64,000 nucleotides of DNA from positions 1 through 64,000 of the forward strand of contig JALHQH010000003.1 of assembly GCA_022842065.1 (NCBI GenBank), read 5' to 3'. A program made the position numbers and the translations under genes. The notes under the pieces were generated by a model, which searched no databases, had not been told where the DNA came from, and saw only the letters and a list, made by a program, of their open reading frames with translations. This stretch comes from Caldilineaceae bacterium. Lineage in GTDB: Bacteria > Chloroflexota > Anaerolineae > Caldilineales > Caldilineaceae. Positions 55,577-63,544 of the stretch are shown one piece after another; position 1 is the first letter of the stretch; every line of letters starts with the position of its first letter.

Positions 55577-56908
55577 TTAACCTGCCAACAATAAGTCGAT
55601 CTGCGCGATGCCTTGCGCCAATGCCTGCAAAAAGCGCGCGGCCGGCGCGCCATCCACCACCTGGTGGTTAATCGTCAGCGACAACGCGAGGTGTGGAATG
55701 TGCGCGATGCCCTGCGCGGTCTCCACCGCTTTGAGCCCAATCGCGCCCACGCCCAGAATGCCCACTTGCGGCGGGTTGAGCACCGGAGTAAAGGATTCAA
55801 TTCCAAACGCGCCCAGATTGGTCAGGGTGAAAGTGCCGCCTTGCAATTCGTCCGGCATGATTTTGCCCCCCTGACAGAGAGCAGCTAACCGTTTGCTCTC
55901 CTCAGCGATCTGGCGCAGCGTCAGGCGGTCAGCGTGGCGGATCACCGGGACGAGCAAGCCGCGCGGGGTGTCCACCGCAAAGCCCAGATGCACCTCGCTA
56001 TACTGCGTAATCATTTCACCCTGGTAGTGGGCATTGAGATCCGGAAAGTGGGGCAGGGTGCGCGCAAGGACAAAGAGCAATAGGTCGTTGATTGAGACCT
56101 GGCGCAGCCCCCACGCTTCTGGGCTCTGTTTGAGCCGTTCCCGATAGGCGCGCAGGGCTCTCGCATCAGCCGCCATATTCATTGTCAACTGGGCTGTGCT
56201 CTGCAACGAGTGTAACATCCGCTCGGCAATCACTTTGCGCACCCCACGCACGGGAATTTGAACCACACTCTCTTGGGTCACGGGCGCGGTAGTGGATGTT
56301 GATGGTGTTGACGGGGGGGCTGATGCCGGTGGCGCGACCGGTGGATTTACTTGGGGAGCGCGTGATTGCAGATCCTTGGAAGTGATCCAGCCGCCGGGTC
56401 CGGAACCCTGCGCGGGCGGCTGGTAATCGCCTTCCGCCACCATCGCCTTGGCCACCGGGGTCAAACGGGGCTGCGTCGTCAGCGCCCCTTGAACATCGCG
56501 CTCAATCCGTCTCCCGCCGGGGCCGCTACCGCTGACGGTCGTTAGATCTACTCCCTTGCGTTCGGCCAGCCGCCGTGCCCGCGGCGAGACTGGTGACAAA
56601 TCATTCGACGCTTGTGTAGTCATCGGTGTGCCGGCGGCTACAGGCGCGGGGGTAGCCACAGCCGCTTCTGCGGGCGTGCCGATCAGCGCAAGGGCCGCCT
56701 GTACCGGCACTTCATCACCCACCGCAAAGTAGTGCGCAATGACCGTGCCAGCCACCAAACTGGGCACCTCCATGGTCGCCTTGTCGGTTTCTACCTCACA
56801 GAGCGTTTCGTCGACCGCGATCGCTTCCCCGACCGTTTTATGCCACGCCACGATCATACAGCTTTCGACGGACTGACCCAACTTGGGCATGAGCACCGTT
56901 GTCGCCAT
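55577..56908 (-). CDS. Dihydrolipoamide acyltransferase (E2)
   Basis: A 443-residue E2. Lipoyl domain at 1-78 with the lipoylated lysine in [10 protein letters not shown] (K43). Then two successive peripheral-subunit-binding-like segments: [20 protein letters not shown]...RRIERDV (about 105-140) and [13 protein letters not shown]...ITSKDLQ (about 147-180). A Pro/Thr/Ser linker follows, then the catalytic domain from about 215 to the end ([48 protein letters not shown] with the catalytic His). It transfers an acyl group from the lipoyl arm to CoA. It is the first gene of the divergent E2-E1 operon, under the SorC-type operator. Confidence 0.9.
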   Translation of the reverse strand: MATTVLMPKLGQSVESCMIVAWHKTVGEAIAVDETLCEVETDKATMEVPSLVAGTVIAHYFAVGDEVPVQAALALIGTPAEAAVATPAPVAAGTPMTTQASNDLSPVSPRARRLAERKGVDLTTVSGSGPGGRRIERDVQGALTTQPRLTPVAKAMVAEGDYQPPAQGSGPGGWITSKDLQSRAPQVNPPVAPPASAPPSTPSTSTTAPVTQESVVQIPVRGVRKVIAERMLHSLQSTAQLTMNMAADARALRAYRERLKQSPEAWGLRQVSINDLLLFVLARTLPHFPDLNAHYQGEMITQYSEVHLGFAVDTPRGLLVPVIRHADRLTLRQIAEESKRLAALCQGGKIMPDELQGGTFTLTNLGAFGIESFTPVLNPPQVGILGVGAIGLKAVETAQGIAHIPHLALSLTINHQVVDGAPAARFLQALAQGIAQIDLLLAG

Positions 56909-56949
56909 TATACGTTTCCGCTATCGTTGAATTGTTTTGCAAAGAATAT

Positions 56950-56982
56950 TGTGCAATTGTACAGCCGATGTACAATTGCACA
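56950..56982. promoter_or_regulatory. SorC-type operator, perfect 14-bp inverted repeat
   Basis: TGTGCAATTGTACA (56950-56963) and its exact complement TGTACAATTGCACA (56969-56982) around 5 bases. It contains the -35 and -10 boxes of the E2 promoter on the minus strand, so binding would block the E2-E1 genes. Confidence 0.75.
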
Positions 56983-56983
56983 A
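56956..56983 (-). promoter_or_regulatory. E2-E1 promoter
   Basis: On the minus strand TTGTGC (56983-56978), 16 bases, TACAAT (56961-56956). Both boxes fall in the operator arms. The E2 start codon is 48 bases downstream. Confidence 0.6.
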
Positions 56984-56998
56984 ACAGTGTACCATAGT

Positions 56999-57027
56999 TT
57001 GACGCAGCTATCAACTTACGCTACAAT
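56999..57027 (+). promoter_or_regulatory. Promoter of the SorC-type regulator gene
   Basis: TTGACG (56999-57004), 17 bases, TACAAT (57022-57027). The -10 lies in a second operator-like site, TACAATTGTGTGCA (57022-57035). Transcription would start near 57034, which argues for the ATG at 57085 rather than the earlier frame opening at 57031. Confidence 0.65.
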
Positions 57028-57048
57028 TGTGTGCAGATTAACATTGAC

Positions 57049-57062
57049 TGTACAATTGCACA
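57049..57062. promoter_or_regulatory. Third SorC-type half-site
   Basis: TGTACAATTGCACA, identical to the right arm of the main operator, lies in the leader of the regulator gene, where it could act as a roadblock or for DNA looping. Confidence 0.6.
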
Positions 57063-57084
57063 CAAAGATAACCAATGCCTGTTT

Positions 57085-58032
57085 ATGCTTGATGCCGCCC
57101 ACCAGGAATTGCTTGCCCAAGTTGCTTCACTCTATTACAGTGAGGAATTGACCCAGGATGCGATAGCCGCGCAACTGGGTTTGTCGCGCATCAAGGTCTA
57201 CCGGCTACTCAAACAGGCGCGCCAAGAGCAGGTGATCCAATTTACGATCAACTGGCCGTTGCAGCGCAATCAGGCGTTGGAGCAGGCACTCTGTGAACGC
57301 TTCGCCCTCCAAGCTGCGCTCGTTTTGCGATCTAACCCCCAAGATCCACAACATACGCTCCAACGTTTGGGCGCAGTGGGTGCCCGTTATCTCGAACAGA
57401 TGCTCCAAGATGAGATGACTCTGACCGTCTGCCTGGGCCGCGCGACCTATGAAGTGATCAACGCAATTCGGCCCGGCTTTCAGGCCAAAGTGCAGGTGGT
57501 ACAGGCGATGGGCAGCATGGCCTTTGCGATGCAGACGATGGACAGCGCTACCCTGGCACGCCTGTTGGCCCACAAATTGGGGGGGGCCGTAACTTATCTC
57601 ACCGCGCCGGGCATGGCGGACAGCGCGGAAGCCGCCGCGGTGTTGCGCCGTCAACCGGACATTCACCGCGCCCTGGAATTGGCACGTAATGCCCAAGTGG
57701 CGCTGCTGGGGATCGGCAACCTTGATCCCGCCACTTCCAGCTTTGTCAAGGCCGGTTTTATCACGCCGGATGAACTGTTGGCGATCAGCAGGGCGGGTGC
57801 CGTTGGTGACATTGGCGGCCAAATTTTTACTGCCAGCGGCGCGCTCTTTGACCATTCATGGAATCAGCGCGTGATCGGTTTGCAACTACAAGACATCGGC
57901 CAGATTGGGTTGACCATTGCCGTTGCCGCTGGTTCAGACAAAGCCACTGCCATCCTGGGCGCGCTGCGAACTGGCGTGATCAATGTGCTGGGCACCGATG
58001 AAGAGACAGCAACCGCAGTGATCAATCTATAG
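57085..58032 (+). CDS. SorC/DeoR-family transcriptional regulator
   Basis: A 315-residue sugar-binding regulator of the SorC type. A Sigma70_r4-like/HTH segment at residues 18-40 (LTQDAIAAQLGLSRIKVYRLLKQAR) is followed by the sugar-binding domain (about 60-315; LGRATYEVINAIRP, LTAPGMADSAE, GIGNLDPATSSFVKAG, GDIGGQIFTASG). Ligands of the family are phosphorylated sugars or related metabolites. The ATG at 57085 has a poor ribosome-binding site but fits the promoter position. Operators on both sides of its promoter suggest that it controls itself and the divergent E2-E1 operon, and perhaps the catabolic genes downstream. Confidence 0.88.
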   Translation: MLDAAHQELLAQVASLYYSEELTQDAIAAQLGLSRIKVYRLLKQARQEQVIQFTINWPLQRNQALEQALCERFALQAALVLRSNPQDPQHTLQRLGAVGARYLEQMLQDEMTLTVCLGRATYEVINAIRPGFQAKVQVVQAMGSMAFAMQTMDSATLARLLAHKLGGAVTYLTAPGMADSAEAAAVLRRQPDIHRALELARNAQVALLGIGNLDPATSSFVKAGFITPDELLAISRAGAVGDIGGQIFTASGALFDHSWNQRVIGLQLQDIGQIGLTIAVAAGSDKATAILGALRTGVINVLGTDEETATAVINL

Positions 58033-58040
58033 ATAGACCC

Positions 58041-58083
58041 AAAAATCCGCGGTCATCCGCCTAATCCGCGAAATCAGCGTTCA
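58041..58083. repeat. AATCCGCGAAATCAGCG repeat fragment
   Basis: Carries TCCGCCTAATCCGCGAAATCAGCGTTC-type words found with a mirrored arm at 63431-63522. One arm only. Confidence 0.6.
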
Positions 58084-58104
58084 AATCGTTAAAGGAACTT
58101 GCCT

Positions 58105-59115
58105 ATGCGTGTGCCAATTTTCAAAGGGAATGGCCTCCTCAGCGAGGAAGAGCGTCCCCAGCCCCAAATCCAAGCCCGGGATGATGTCGTGGTCAAAATT
58201 GAAGCGTGTGGCATCTGTGGCACTGATCTCAACATCCTGGCCGTGCCCCCGGCCCACAAAGCGAATACCGGGATTGCCATCGGCCACGAAGGCATCGGTG
58301 TGGTCGAAGCGGTCGGCAGCGCAGTCAGCAGCCTGCTCGTCGGTGACCGTGTCGTGATTGCGCCTCGCCTCACCTGTGGCCGCTGTGCTTACTGCCGCCG
58401 TGGGCTGGACAACCAATGTACCAATTACCAGACCATCGGCACGACGGTTGACGGCGCGTTTGCGCCCTACCTGCTGGCCCCCCAACGGGCGCTCTACAAG
58501 ATCAGCAACGCCGTGCCACGCGATGACGCGGCCTTCTTCGAGCCACTCTCCTGTGTCGTTGGCGCAGTGAAGCGTGCCCCGATCCAGGCGGGTGACACGG
58601 TGCTAGTCATCGGCGGCGGGCCAATGGGTTTACTCTTTGCCCTGCACTATCGTACGCTGGGTGCTGGGCGCATCCTCGTCGCCGATGTCGCTCCCTACCG
58701 GCTCGACTTTGCCCAGGAGATCGGGATCGAGACGATCAATGTGGCGCAAACAGGGGCTGCCGAACAGATCAAAGTCTTGACTGAGTTGGGCGCGGATATT
58801 GTGGTTGATGCGGTGGGCAATCAAGTGGACACGGCGATCAAATGTGCGCGGCGGGGTGGGCAGATCATCCTCTTTGGCCTGCGCCCCCATGACAATCCAC
58901 CGGTCAACCAGTACACGATCACCCGCTATGATCTCACCCTGCATGGCGCCTTTGTCGGGCTGCACCCCTTTGCGCAGACGATTCAACTGCTCGAAAGTCG
59001 GCGCATCCAGCCGTCGGTTTTGATCACCCATCGCTTGCCGCTCGCCGACCTAGCGCATGGCGTCGAGTTAATGCGCAAACAGCAGGCGATGAAGGTGTTG
59101 ATCGAGATGGAATGA
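58105..59115 (+). CDS. Zinc-dependent medium-chain alcohol/polyol dehydrogenase
   Basis: A 336-residue NAD(P)-dependent dehydrogenase. The catalytic zinc site shows CGICGTD (Cys about 36) and GHEGIG (His-Glu about 61), and the structural zinc four-cysteine cluster is CGRCAYCRRGLDNQC. The nucleotide motif VIGGGPMGLL is near residue 175. The enzyme oxidises a secondary alcohol in a sugar or polyol; the exact substrate is not readable. ATG at 58105 with AAAGGA 8 bases upstream is preferred over a TTG two codons earlier. First enzyme of the run behind the SorC regulator. Confidence 0.9.
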   Translation: MRVPIFKGNGLLSEEERPQPQIQARDDVVVKIEACGICGTDLNILAVPPAHKANTGIAIGHEGIGVVEAVGSAVSSLLVGDRVVIAPRLTCGRCAYCRRGLDNQCTNYQTIGTTVDGAFAPYLLAPQRALYKISNAVPRDDAAFFEPLSCVVGAVKRAPIQAGDTVLVIGGGPMGLLFALHYRTLGAGRILVADVAPYRLDFAQEIGIETINVAQTGAAEQIKVLTELGADIVVDAVGNQVDTAIKCARRGGQIILFGLRPHDNPPVNQYTITRYDLTLHGAFVGLHPFAQTIQLLESRRIQPSVLITHRLPLADLAHGVELMRKQQAMKVLIEME

Positions 59116-59181
59116 GTTACGAGTTACGGATTACGGGTGATGTATCAAAAATCAGGTTCAACTAGACCGGCGGGGCTGCTC

Positions 59182-59216
59182 GTTGCGATGCTCTGCGTCG
59201 CAATGCCGTGCCGACG
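59182..59216. repeat. Direct CTCTGCGTCGC words
   Basis: CTCTGCGTCGC occurs twice in a short stretch between the dehydrogenase and the Rpe-like gene, each preceded by a complementary GCGA or CGACG word that allows a small hairpin. Confidence 0.5.
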
Positions 59217-59276
59217 CTCTGCGTCGCCTGGCCGCTCAATGCCGGTTAAACCCAAAATGAAAGTGAGATCATTAAA

Positions 59277-60077
59277 ATGAGTGACAGTGTTGGTAAAGTG
59301 CAACAGAAATGTAAAATGGCGGCGGGGCTCTTTTGGGCCGATTACCGCTGGTTGGGTGAGACGGTCCAGGAATTGGAAGCGGCTGGCGTGGATTGGCTGC
59401 ACATCGAAGTGCGCGATGGCAAATATATGGATTTCAACATGCCGCGCGGTGGCTTTGATATTATCGAGGCAACCTGTTTGAGCACCTCGTTAGAGGTCGA
59501 GGCTCAACTGCAGATGGTGCGCCCCAACTTTGATGTTTTCAACCAACTCAAGGATCTGGGCGTCAAGTTGATCAGCCTGCCGATTGAGACCACCCAAGAG
59601 ACGATCTTCCAGAGCATCACCTATATTAAGGAAAAGCTGGAACTCAAGGTCGGTGTCTGGGCCTGGCAGGGGGTACCGACCACGGCGTTCGAGCAATATA
59701 TCCACCCCTATGTTGACATCATTGAATACGAATGCCGCGCCCCCTTCTGGGTCAAACCGACTGCCGGCCGCAGCCCCCATGCGTTGGATGACATTATGTA
59801 CACCACCATGCGCAAACTGCACGACATGATCGCCGCCGCCGGCATGGAAGATCGCATCGAGCTGATGGAAGATGGCGGCCTCAACGCCAACAACGTTGGT
59901 GACTTTATCGCGACGGGGATGACGGTGGGTGAATTTTCGTCGCCGCTGCTCAAGGGCAAAGAGGGCAAACTCAAGCCAGGGACTGGTGAAATTACCGCTG
60001 CGGTGCAACGGCTGCGCAAGGTGATGGATGAAGCGAGTGATAGGTATCGGTCAGCCGACGGCAAACTCAAGAAATAG
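59277..60077 (+). CDS. Ribulose-phosphate 3-epimerase-like protein, altered active site
   Basis: A 266-residue TIM-barrel protein of the Rib_P_3_epim family. It starts MAAGLFWADYRWLGE with the DWLHIEVRDGKYMD strand. In true epimerases this reads HIDVMDGHF: here the metal-binding/catalytic Asp is Glu and the second His is missing. The usual HLM motif is replaced by QLQM. The C-terminal DGGL...ATGMTVGEFSSPL retains the phosphate-binding type of loop. It may epimerise another sugar derivative or be a different activity. It follows the zinc dehydrogenase and precedes the Gfo/Idh enzyme. Confidence 0.8.
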   Translation: MSDSVGKVQQKCKMAAGLFWADYRWLGETVQELEAAGVDWLHIEVRDGKYMDFNMPRGGFDIIEATCLSTSLEVEAQLQMVRPNFDVFNQLKDLGVKLISLPIETTQETIFQSITYIKEKLELKVGVWAWQGVPTTAFEQYIHPYVDIIEYECRAPFWVKPTAGRSPHALDDIMYTTMRKLHDMIAAAGMEDRIELMEDGGLNANNVGDFIATGMTVGEFSSPLLKGKEGKLKPGTGEITAAVQRLRKVMDEASDRYRSADGKLKK

Positions 60078-60092
60078 CGTGACCATTCGAGC

Positions 60093-60208
60093 CGCCTTGA
60101 AATAAATTTCAGGCTGATAGCCGAAGTCCACTCAAGTGGACTGGCGCACACGTCAACAGTCGGGCTTTAGCCGACTTTAGCTTTTAGCCTGAAATTTATT
60201 TCAAGGCG
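60093..60208. repeat. Inverted element CGCCTTGAAATAAATTTC
   Basis: Outer 23-base arms 60093-60115 and 60186-60208 are exact complements. Inside is the palindrome AGTCCACTCAAGTGGACT and a CGGGCTTTAGCC stretch. A typical non-coding repeat, about 116 bp. Confidence 0.8.
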
Positions 60209-60221
60209 TGGGAGAGTAACG

Positions 60222-61361
60222 ATGAAACCAATCAAAGTAGGCTTAATCGGTTATGGCGGCATTGGTCGCGTCCATGCAATGGGATTGCGCGATATTCCCT
60301 TTCTCTATGGCCTGCCCGCCGACGCTGTGCAAATTGTCGGCGTCGCCACCACCCGACCTGAAACAGCGCAAAAAGCGGCCAAAGAGATCGGCTGTGACTT
60401 CTGGACCGCCGACTACCATGCGCTGCTGGCGCGACCGGACATTGATTTTGTCGATGTCACCGTACCCAACCATGCCCATGCCGAAATTGTGATCGCGGCA
60501 GCGCAGGCGGGGAAACATATCTACTGTGAAAAGCCGCTGGCGATGAATGTGGCCGAAGGGCAGCAGATGGTCGCTGCCGTAGCCGCGGCTGGGGTCAAAA
60601 CGCAGATGACCTTTAACCTGCGCTTTTTCCCTGCGCTCAGCCGTGCTCGCCAGTTGATTGACGCCGGTTTCCTGGGTAATCTCTTTTCATTTCGTGGCCG
60701 CTACTACCGCTCCAGTTATATCGACCCCAACAAGCCGATCTCGTGGCGGCAGCAGAAGGCGATTGCCGGTGGTGGCGCGCTTTTTGATCTTGGTTCGCAT
60801 GTGCTAGATCTGCTTTATATGTTGCTGGGCGAGTTTGGCGCAGTGCAAGCGACCTTGGAGACGCTGATCAAAGAACGTCCGGTTGCGGCTGGTTCGGCGG
60901 AAAAAGTTGCCGTCGATGTGGATGATATCGCCTTGCTGCAGGCGCGCCTGAAGAGTGGCACGCTGGGGCTGGTCGAGATCTCACGCATGGGCACTGGCTT
61001 TACCAACGAGGTGGTGATCGAGATCTTTGGCGACAAGGGCGCGATCCGTTTCAACGCGGCTGAGCCAAGCTGGCTGGAGATCTACGACACGCGTGACAAC
61101 GACAGCCCCTTTGGCGGCATGCGCGGCTTCAAAAAGATCGAAGCCGTGCAACGGTATGGGGGTGCCAAATCGCCCGATTGGTCGATGGCCCCCGGCTTCA
61201 ACCGTTCCCACGCCGAAGGGCTCTACCAATTCTGCCGCGCAATCTGGGATGACAAACCCGCCACCCCCAGCCTGGCCGACGGTCTCCATATCCAAGCGAT
61301 CATGGCCGCGGCGGAAGCATCGGCAACCAGCGGAGGCTGGGTGGCGGTGGAGATTAGGTGA
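60222..61361 (+). CDS. Gfo/Idh/MocA-family oxidoreductase
   Basis: A 379-residue NAD(P)-dependent oxidoreductase. Rossmann motif GLIGYGGIGRVHAMGL at residues 7-22, family motif YCEKPLAMN (about 106), and the active-site region GGGALFDLGSHVLDLLYML with conserved Asp-His (about 188-200). Paralogous to the protein at 47315 but longer. It would act on the sugar or inositol-type product of the preceding enzymes. GGGAGAG lies before the ATG. Confidence 0.9.
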   Translation: MKPIKVGLIGYGGIGRVHAMGLRDIPFLYGLPADAVQIVGVATTRPETAQKAAKEIGCDFWTADYHALLARPDIDFVDVTVPNHAHAEIVIAAAQAGKHIYCEKPLAMNVAEGQQMVAAVAAAGVKTQMTFNLRFFPALSRARQLIDAGFLGNLFSFRGRYYRSSYIDPNKPISWRQQKAIAGGGALFDLGSHVLDLLYMLLGEFGAVQATLETLIKERPVAAGSAEKVAVDVDDIALLQARLKSGTLGLVEISRMGTGFTNEVVIEIFGDKGAIRFNAAEPSWLEIYDTRDNDSPFGGMRGFKKIEAVQRYGGAKSPDWSMAPGFNRSHAEGLYQFCRAIWDDKPATPSLADGLHIQAIMAAAEASATSGGWVAVEIR

Positions 61362-61400
61362 TCGCTTTGCTCTTTTGTACAAGCACACAGGGAGTTGGCC

Positions 61401-62900
61401 ATGTCAACCGCATTCGACATCATCATTATCGGCACCGGCATGGGTGGGGGGGCGTTGGCCTTTGGGTTGCGTAACCACGGCGCACGCGTCTTGTTGCTGG
61501 AACGGGGTGACTATTTGCCGCAGGAAGCGCAGAATTGGCAGCCGGCGGCTGTCTTTGACCAGGGACGCTATAAAGCGCCCGAAACGTGGCAGGCAGCGGA
61601 TGGTAGCAGCTTTGGCCCAGGGATGTACTATTACGTCGGCGGCAACACAAAGATGTACGGCGCGGCCTTGCCCCGTTTGCGCGAGGCCGATTTTGGCGCA
61701 TTGGAGCATGAAGGGGGCACCTCTCCTGCCTGGCCGGTCACTTATGCCGAGTTGGAGCCTTACTATCTGGCTGCGGAGCAACACTTACGCGTCCATGGCA
61801 CCCCCGGCGAAGATCTAACCGAGCCACCCCGCTCCGGCCCTTATCCCTTCCCCGCCGTCCCCCACGAGCCTTATATTGAGGATTTGAACAGACGGCTGCG
61901 CGACCAAGGCCTCCACCCTTTCCACTATCCGATGGGCATCGATCTGCGTGAAAATGGGGCCTGTATCCGCTGCAAAACTTGCGATGGCTTTCCCTGTCAA
62001 GTGCTGGCCAAGAGTGATGCCGACACCTGTTTTGTGCGCCCAGCCCTGCAAAGTGGCAACATTACCCTGTGGACTAACAGCCTGGTCAAGCAGGTGTTAA
62101 CCGATCAGAGTGGTCGTCGCGTCACGGGGGTAACGGTAGCACGCCAGGGACAGGTGGAGACCGTTTATGCCGATGTCGTGGTGGTGGCCTGTGGTGCAAC
62201 TAATACTGCGATGTTGCTCTTTCAATCGGCTACTGACAAACACCCTAACGGGTTGGCCAACTCCTCTGGTCTGTTGGGGCGCAACTATATGGTCCACAAC
62301 AATACGGCGCTGATGGCGGTCGCCCCCCTGCGCATCAACCGCACCGTCTTTCAGAAGACGATTGCGGTCAATGATTTCTATTTCAAAGGGCCAGACTTCG
62401 CTTACCCGATGGGCAATATCCAGGCGCTAGGCAAGTTGCAGGCCGGCATGCTTACCGCCGCGCAACCGCTCGTTCCCCGCCCGCTGCTGCAAATGATGGC
62501 CGACCGCAGCGTCGATTGGTGGGTGATGTCCGAAGATCTGCCTGACCCCAACAATCGGGTCGAACTGGGGCCGAATGGCAAACCACGGGTGCATTGGCGG
62601 CCCAACAATCTGGTTGCCCACCAGCGCTTGATCGCGGCCGGTCGCCAGATGTTGCGCGCCGCGGGTTATCAGTTCACCTTTATCAAGCGTATGGGCATCG
62701 AAACCAATTCGCACCAATGTGGCACCGCACGCATGGGTGATGATCCCGCCACCGCCGTCCTCGATCCCTACCTGCGCAGCTACGACGTTGAAAATCTCTT
62801 CGTGGTCGATTCATCCTTCTTCCCCTCCTCCTCGGCGATGAATCCAGCCTTGACGATTGCCGCAATGGCCTTACGCACTGCGGAAAAAATTATTGGGTGA
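61401..62900 (+). CDS. GMC-family oxidoreductase with cysteine cluster
   Basis: A 499-residue flavin (FAD) oxidoreductase of the GMC type, related to gluconate/sorbose/cellobiose-type dehydrogenases. FAD motif DIIIIGTGMGGGALA at the start, YYVGGNTKMYG (substrate loop), and near the end HQCGTARMGDDP plus FVVDSSFFPSSSAMNPALTIAAMA. A cluster CIRCKTCDGFPC at about residues 192-203 (Cys-x2-Cys-x2-Cys-x4-Cys) may bind an Fe-S centre or form disulfides. GGGAG lies before the ATG at 61401. No signal peptide, so probably cytoplasmic. It follows the Gfo/Idh enzyme by 39 bases. Confidence 0.9.
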   Translation: MSTAFDIIIIGTGMGGGALAFGLRNHGARVLLLERGDYLPQEAQNWQPAAVFDQGRYKAPETWQAADGSSFGPGMYYYVGGNTKMYGAALPRLREADFGALEHEGGTSPAWPVTYAELEPYYLAAEQHLRVHGTPGEDLTEPPRSGPYPFPAVPHEPYIEDLNRRLRDQGLHPFHYPMGIDLRENGACIRCKTCDGFPCQVLAKSDADTCFVRPALQSGNITLWTNSLVKQVLTDQSGRRVTGVTVARQGQVETVYADVVVVACGATNTAMLLFQSATDKHPNGLANSSGLLGRNYMVHNNTALMAVAPLRINRTVFQKTIAVNDFYFKGPDFAYPMGNIQALGKLQAGMLTAAQPLVPRPLLQMMADRSVDWWVMSEDLPDPNNRVELGPNGKPRVHWRPNNLVAHQRLIAAGRQMLRAAGYQFTFIKRMGIETNSHQCGTARMGDDPATAVLDPYLRSYDVENLFVVDSSFFPSSSAMNPALTIAAMALRTAEKIIG

Positions 62901-62998
62901 TTGGTAATTAGGTGATTGTGCTTGTCCAAATTACCCAATGGCGCACAGCGCCCGCAAAGCGATCACCCAATCATCAATCACCTAATCACCCAATCCCT
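62893..62998. repeat. Hairpin of GGTGATTGGTAATTA words
   Basis: TTGGGTGATTGGTAATTAGG (62893-62912) begins inside the last codons of the GMC gene and supplies its TGA stop. The right arm CAATCACCTAATCACCCAAT (62976-62995) is its mirrored form. Shares words with 15727-15753. Confidence 0.8.
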
Positions 62999-63018
62999 AA
63001 CCACCAAAGGAAGCGCCC

Positions 63019-63435
63019 ATGTACCAACGATTTCACCTGAACCACGCCGACGCCGCCCGCATTGTTGACGCCATTCGCGCCGAATTAGAGAGCCAAGGCA
63101 AAGGTGCCGCCATCGCCGTGGTTGATAGCCAGGGCGAACTGCTTGCCTTTTTGCGCACCGATGGCTGCAAGTTGCCCTCGATTACCATTGCGATCAACAA
63201 AGCCTTTACCGCCGCGCGTGAACAGCGTCCCTCCAAGGAGATCGGCAACTCATCGCGCGAGAAACAGTGGCCGATGACCAACTTTGGCGACCCGCGCTAT
63301 ACCGCCTGGGGTGGTGGCGTACCCATTGTCTACCAAGGGCAAGTGGTGGGTGCCGTCGGCGTAAGTGGCTTGCCCGAGGCCGAAGATATCGTGTTGGCGA
63401 CGATGGGCGCGCAACTATTCACGCAAGCAGGATAG
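63019..63435 (+). CDS. GlcG/HbpS-family protein (DUF336)
   Basis: A 138-residue GlcG/HbpS-type protein (DUF336), a family linked to heme binding and to glycolate or diol utilisation operons. Typical segments: AIAVVDSQGELLAFLRTDG, AINKAFTAA, GGVPIVYQGQVVGAVGVSGL and the C-terminal EAEDIVLA. GGAAG lies a few bases before the ATG. Its role in the catabolic run is unknown; no signal peptide. Confidence 0.85.
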   Translation: MYQRFHLNHADAARIVDAIRAELESQGKGAAIAVVDSQGELLAFLRTDGCKLPSITIAINKAFTAAREQRPSKEIGNSSREKQWPMTNFGDPRYTAWGGGVPIVYQGQVVGAVGVSGLPEAEDIVLATMGAQLFTQAG

Positions 63436-63522
63436 AACGCGGATTTTCCGGATTTGGCGGATTTTTGCCCATAAACGAAAACCCGTGCGAATCAGCCTAA
63501 TCCGCCAAATCAGCGTTCTATC
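63431..63522. repeat. Inverted AATCCGCCAAATC element
   Basis: Outer arms GATAGAACGC (63431-63440 and 63513-63522), inner arms GATTTGGCGGATT (63451-63463 and 63499-63511). The left arm includes the stop codon of the GlcG-type gene. The half-element at 58041-58083 shares the words. Confidence 0.8.
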
Positions 63523-63544
63523 ATCGCTAAAGAGGAGGGGTCAA

